Source: Actinomycetota bacterium (lineage in GTDB: Bacteria > Actinomycetota > Acidimicrobiia > Acidimicrobiales > Microtrichaceae). Taken from it: a stretch of 7,483 bases of DNA. Where the stretch lies: NCBI GenBank assembly GCA_005777415.1, contig SXMI01000024.1:1-7483 (forward strand), given 5' to 3'. The notes beneath the pieces are model-generated. The model did not search any database and was not told the DNA's origin. It saw nothing but the letters and a program-made list of their open reading frames with translations. Numbering within the stretch: position 1 is the first letter of the stretch; each line of letters starts with the position of its first letter. The position numbers were made by a program, and so were the translations under genes. Positions 5,295 through 7,483 of this stretch are shown in pieces.

Positions 5295-6077
5295 GTGCCG
5301 ACCGTCGCCGTACTGAACCAGAAGGGCGGGGTCGGCAAGACGACCGTCGTGCTGGGGCTCGCGGCCGCCGCCCAGCGACGCGGTGACCGCACGCTGGTGG
5401 TGGACCTGGACCCGCAGGGCAGCGCCGGTTGGGCGCTCGGCGTGGAGGCGGACGACGACCACCTGGCGGTCGGGGACGTGCTGGTCACCGGCGATCCGCG
5501 CCTCGCCCGGGCCGCCACGGTCCGCTCCGGGTGGGGGTCCGGCGTCGACGTGCTGCCCGCCAGCCGCAACCTGATCGACCGCGAGGCCGACGTCGCCACG
5601 TCGGCCGAACCCCGACGGCTCCGCGCGGCGCTCGCGGAGCTCGTCGCCGACTACCGGACGGTCCTGATCGACTGCGCGCCCTCGCTCGGGCCGACGACCC
5701 GGTCCGGACTGGTGGCTGCGGACGGCGTCCTGCTCGTCGCCGAGCTCTCGGCGCTGTCGCTCCGTGGCGCCGACGCCGTCGTCGACACCATCGAGGAGGT
5801 CGGCGAGCAGCTCCACCCCGGACTGACGATCTACGGCACGGTGGTGAACCGGGCGCCGGCGGTGTCGGCCGAGGCCGATCGCCAGCTCGAGGCCCTGCAG
5901 CAGCACCTGGGCCGGGGCACGGTCTGGCGGCCGTTCGTCCCGCAGCGCACGGCGCTGAACGAGGCGGTCGGGCGCCGGTGTCCGGTCCAGGACCTCGGGC
6001 GCAAGGCCGACCCCGTCGTGGCGGTCTTCGACCAGCTCTACGACCGGCTGCTGCGCACCGCCGACGACCCGGCCTGA
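5295..6077 (+). CDS. ParA/Soj family ATPase, orphan
   Basis: The open frame extends far upstream, but the real protein starts at the GTG at 5295, giving 260 aa that begin directly with the ParA strand and deviant Walker A motif: VLNQKGGVGKTT (6-17) with the signature Lys10 and Lys15. Walker A' is VVDLDPQG (35-42) and Walker B is VLIDCAPS (123-130) with Asp126. VVNRAPAV (183-190) and the PQRTALNEAVGRR region (216-228) match the C-terminal half of Soj-type proteins. There is no N-terminal helix-turn-helix, as in chromosomal rather than P1-type plasmid ParA. These ATPases dimerise with ATP, bind DNA non-specifically and position cargo such as chromosomes, plasmids or protein complexes. No ParB gene and no parS-like site is visible next to it, so its partner is unknown; the window does not look like a chromosomal origin region. 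It overlaps the converging MFS gene by 40 bp. Confidence 0.92.
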   Translation: MPTVAVLNQKGGVGKTTVVLGLAAAAQRRGDRTLVVDLDPQGSAGWALGVEADDDHLAVGDVLVTGDPRLARAATVRSGWGSGVDVLPASRNLIDREADVATSAEPRRLRAALAELVADYRTVLIDCAPSLGPTTRSGLVAADGVLLVAELSALSLRGADAVVDTIEEVGEQLHPGLTIYGTVVNRAPAVSAEADRQLEALQQHLGRGTVWRPFVPQRTALNEAVGRRCPVQDLGRKADPVVAVFDQLYDRLLRTADDPA

Positions 6078-7450
6078 CCCGGCCCGGGCTCCACGCCGCC
6101 CGGCACCCGGAGCCGGCCGGACAGCGCGATCACCGCCACGGCCGCGGCTGCGCTCATCCCGAACACCGCCGCCAGGGCGGCCGCCGGGTCCAGGCCGAGT
6201 CTCCCGCCCCCGCTCACGATCACGCCGCCCACCCCGGTGCCGAGCGCGATCCCCAGGACATCGGAGAGCTGCAACGAGGCCGAGGCCGCACCCTCACGAC
6301 CCGGTGCGGCAGCCGCCAGGGTCACGTTCGACAGCGGTGCGTACCCCAGCCCCATGCCCAGTCCGGCGACGGAGGTGGCCACGAACCAGACCCACAGCGG
6401 AACCCGGTCCACCAGCGCCACCGGCATCAGCAGGGTGCCGACCAGGAGCACCGTCCCGGCCAGCCGCTCCAGCCGGGCGGCCCCCCACGTCGGGTACCAC
6501 CGGGCCTGGCTCCAGGCACCGACGGTCCAGGTGAGCGACCCGACGGCGAGCGCCGCGCCCGCCACGAAGGTGGTCGACCCCCGGGCGCTGGTCACGGCCA
6601 GCGAGACGTAGACGTCGGCCGAGAAGAACGCGAACGTGAGGATGCCGCGCAGCAGGACGGCCGCCGGCAGCCCCGGGGCCGCCCGACCGGTGCCCGGCGG
6701 CAGCAGGCGGCGGAGGGGCGGCAGCCCGACGGCGAGCCCGACCAGGACGACCACCACTGCCAACCACGGGGTGGTGGCGCCCAGTCCACCGAGGAGCAAC
6801 CCCGCCCCGATGACGAGCAGGATGACCCGACCGATCGGCGTGGGTTCGGCGTGGTGTCCGCCGGGGGCCGTGAGGGTCCGCAGCGACGCGAGCGCCAGCA
6901 CCCCGGCGAACGCGGTCACCGGGACCAGACCGAGGAACACCCAGCGCCACCCCACGAGCTCGGCCACCGCCGAGGCGGCCAGGGGCGCCAGCAGCGACGG
7001 CAGCACCCACGCGGTCGACATGATGGCGAAGATCCGCGGTCGCTCCTCGACCGCGAAGCCCCGGGCCACGCACACGTAGGCCACCGCCGGGACCACCCCG
7101 GCGCCGATCCCCTGCAGGAACCGGCCGACGACGAGCACCAGCATCGACGGCGCCAGGCCACCGACGACCAGGCCGACACCGAACACGAGCAGCCCGACCA
7201 GCAGGGGTCCGACGGGGTGGATCCGGTCCGCCGAACGACCGCCGACGACGATCCCGACGAGGTCGCCGAGGAAGAACGCGGAGAACGCCCATCCGTACAA
7301 CCACAGGTCGCCGAGGTCCCGCTCGACGAGCGGCATGACCGTCGTGATCGCCATGGACTCCACGGCCACGACGGTGACCAGACTGACGATCCCGACCAGC
7401 AGGAGCCGCCGGGAGGTCGGCCCTGCGTCGGGCCCGGGCGCCTGCGTCAC
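6038..7450 (-). CDS. MFS transporter, 14-helix DHA2-like drug/solute exporter
   Basis: The 470-aa integral membrane protein shows about fourteen hydrophobic segments (roughly 15-39, 52-70, 81-100, 104-128, 140-164, 169-190, 206-225, 228-246, 262-288, 293-314, 328-347, 351-379, 391-413, 422-444), the layout of the DHA2 (EmrB/QacA-like) proton-antiport branch. VESMAITTVMPLVERDL (30-46) is at the place of the LDxTIVNVALP segment of TM1 and keeps an acidic residue, Glu31; GGRSADRI (70-77) is a degenerate motif A in the 2-3 loop, and GRFLQGIGAG (109-118) is motif B with Arg110. The family exports drugs, other hydrophobic compounds or siderophores; the substrate is not readable. The GTG at 7450 has no convincing ribosome binding site or -10, and the frame stays open to the window edge, so the true start may lie upstream. 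The last 13 codons or so overlap the ParA gene tail-to-tail. Confidence 0.92.
   Translation of the reverse strand: MTQAPGPDAGPTSRRLLLVGIVSLVTVVAVESMAITTVMPLVERDLGDLWLYGWAFSAFFLGDLVGIVVGGRSADRIHPVGPLLVGLLVFGVGLVVGGLAPSMLVLVVGRFLQGIGAGVVPAVAYVCVARGFAVEERPRIFAIMSTAWVLPSLLAPLAASAVAELVGWRWVFLGLVPVTAFAGVLALASLRTLTAPGGHHAEPTPIGRVILLVIGAGLLLGGLGATTPWLAVVVVLVGLAVGLPPLRRLLPPGTGRAAPGLPAAVLLRGILTFAFFSADVYVSLAVTSARGSTTFVAGAALAVGSLTWTVGAWSQARWYPTWGAARLERLAGTVLLVGTLLMPVALVDRVPLWVWFVATSVAGLGMGLGYAPLSNVTLAAAAPGREGAASASLQLSDVLGIALGTGVGGVIVSGGGRLGLDPAAALAAVFGMSAAAAVAVIALSGRLRVPGGVEPGPGQAGSSAVRSSRS
6079..6120 (+). terminator. Possible U-less hairpin terminator after the ParA gene
   Basis: One base after the ParA stop codon, CCGGCC(CG)GGCTCC at 6079-6092 pairs with GGAGCCGGCCGG at 6109-6120: twelve base pairs with a two-base bulge (6085-6086) and a 16-base loop. 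No T-tract follows. The bases also encode the C-terminus of the MFS protein on the other strand, so coding constraint or GC richness could explain part of it. Confidence 0.35.
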
Positions 7451-7483
7451 CTGGTCCGTCCCGCCACCGACCTCAGGCGCCCC

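Larger units (their letters stand above)
5235..5300. promoter_or_regulatory. Nested inverted repeats across the divergent hydrolase/ParA promoter region
   Basis: CGGCACGGGG (5235-5244) is the exact reverse complement of CCCCGTGCCG (5291-5300), and inside it CCACGAC (5247-5253) pairs with GTCGTGG (5276-5282). The arms include or touch both start regions. They could be an operator controlling both genes or fold in RNA and mask the ParA start codon at 5295. The two centres of symmetry differ by three bases, so it is not a single clean operator. Confidence 0.35.

Noticed and set aside
5235..6077. ParABS partition locus or chromosomal origin region
   Set aside because: No ParB gene, no parS-like palindrome and no origin genes (dnaA, gidB) are present next to the ParA gene.

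Overview
The window is very GC-rich (roughly 70% or more by eye), with strong G/C preference at third codon positions, GTG starts beside ATG, and start codons lying only 6-7 bases behind -10-like hexamers (leaderless transcripts). This points to a high-GC actinobacterium; an acidimicrobial or related lineage is possible, but that is an inference. There are no rRNA, tRNA, CRISPR or insertion sequences, and the coding density is that of an ordinary chromosome.

Layout, left to right. Bases 1-204 hold no gene. They contain two exact 73-bp copies of a repeat (period 83), each with a long internal inverted repeat, followed by three G-rich 15-bp units. A leftward gene for an SF2 DEAD/DEAH-box helicase (205-1893) ends beside them. 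Its linker carries a QLSLF motif of the kind that binds the replication sliding clamp, and its start codon overlaps the stop of a possible 12-codon leader ORF. From a compact divergent promoter region a rightward group starts: a cytochrome P450 (1953-3233), a ketosteroid-isomerase-like NTF2/SnoaL protein (3255-3677) with a ribosome binding site, and a 278-aa protein of unknown function with ferredoxin-like halves (3735-4571). The last has its own -10 element inside a 12-bp-arm dyad. A leftward dienelactone-hydrolase-family alpha/beta hydrolase (4591-5256) converges on it. Divergent from the hydrolase is an orphan ParA/Soj-type ATPase (5295-6077), whose 3' end overlaps by 40 bp the end of a leftward 14-helix MFS transporter (6038-7450).

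How they may work together. The P450, the isomerase-like protein, the unknown protein and the hydrolase look like a small catabolic or modification locus for a hydrophobic compound such as a sterol or terpenoid; the MFS pump could belong to it or be independent. The helicase and ParA look like separate housekeeping or accessory DNA functions. No complete new system is evident. The most interesting non-gene signals are the palindromic tandem repeat, the operator-like dyad at 3695-3730, the leader ORF, and the clamp motif in the helicase.
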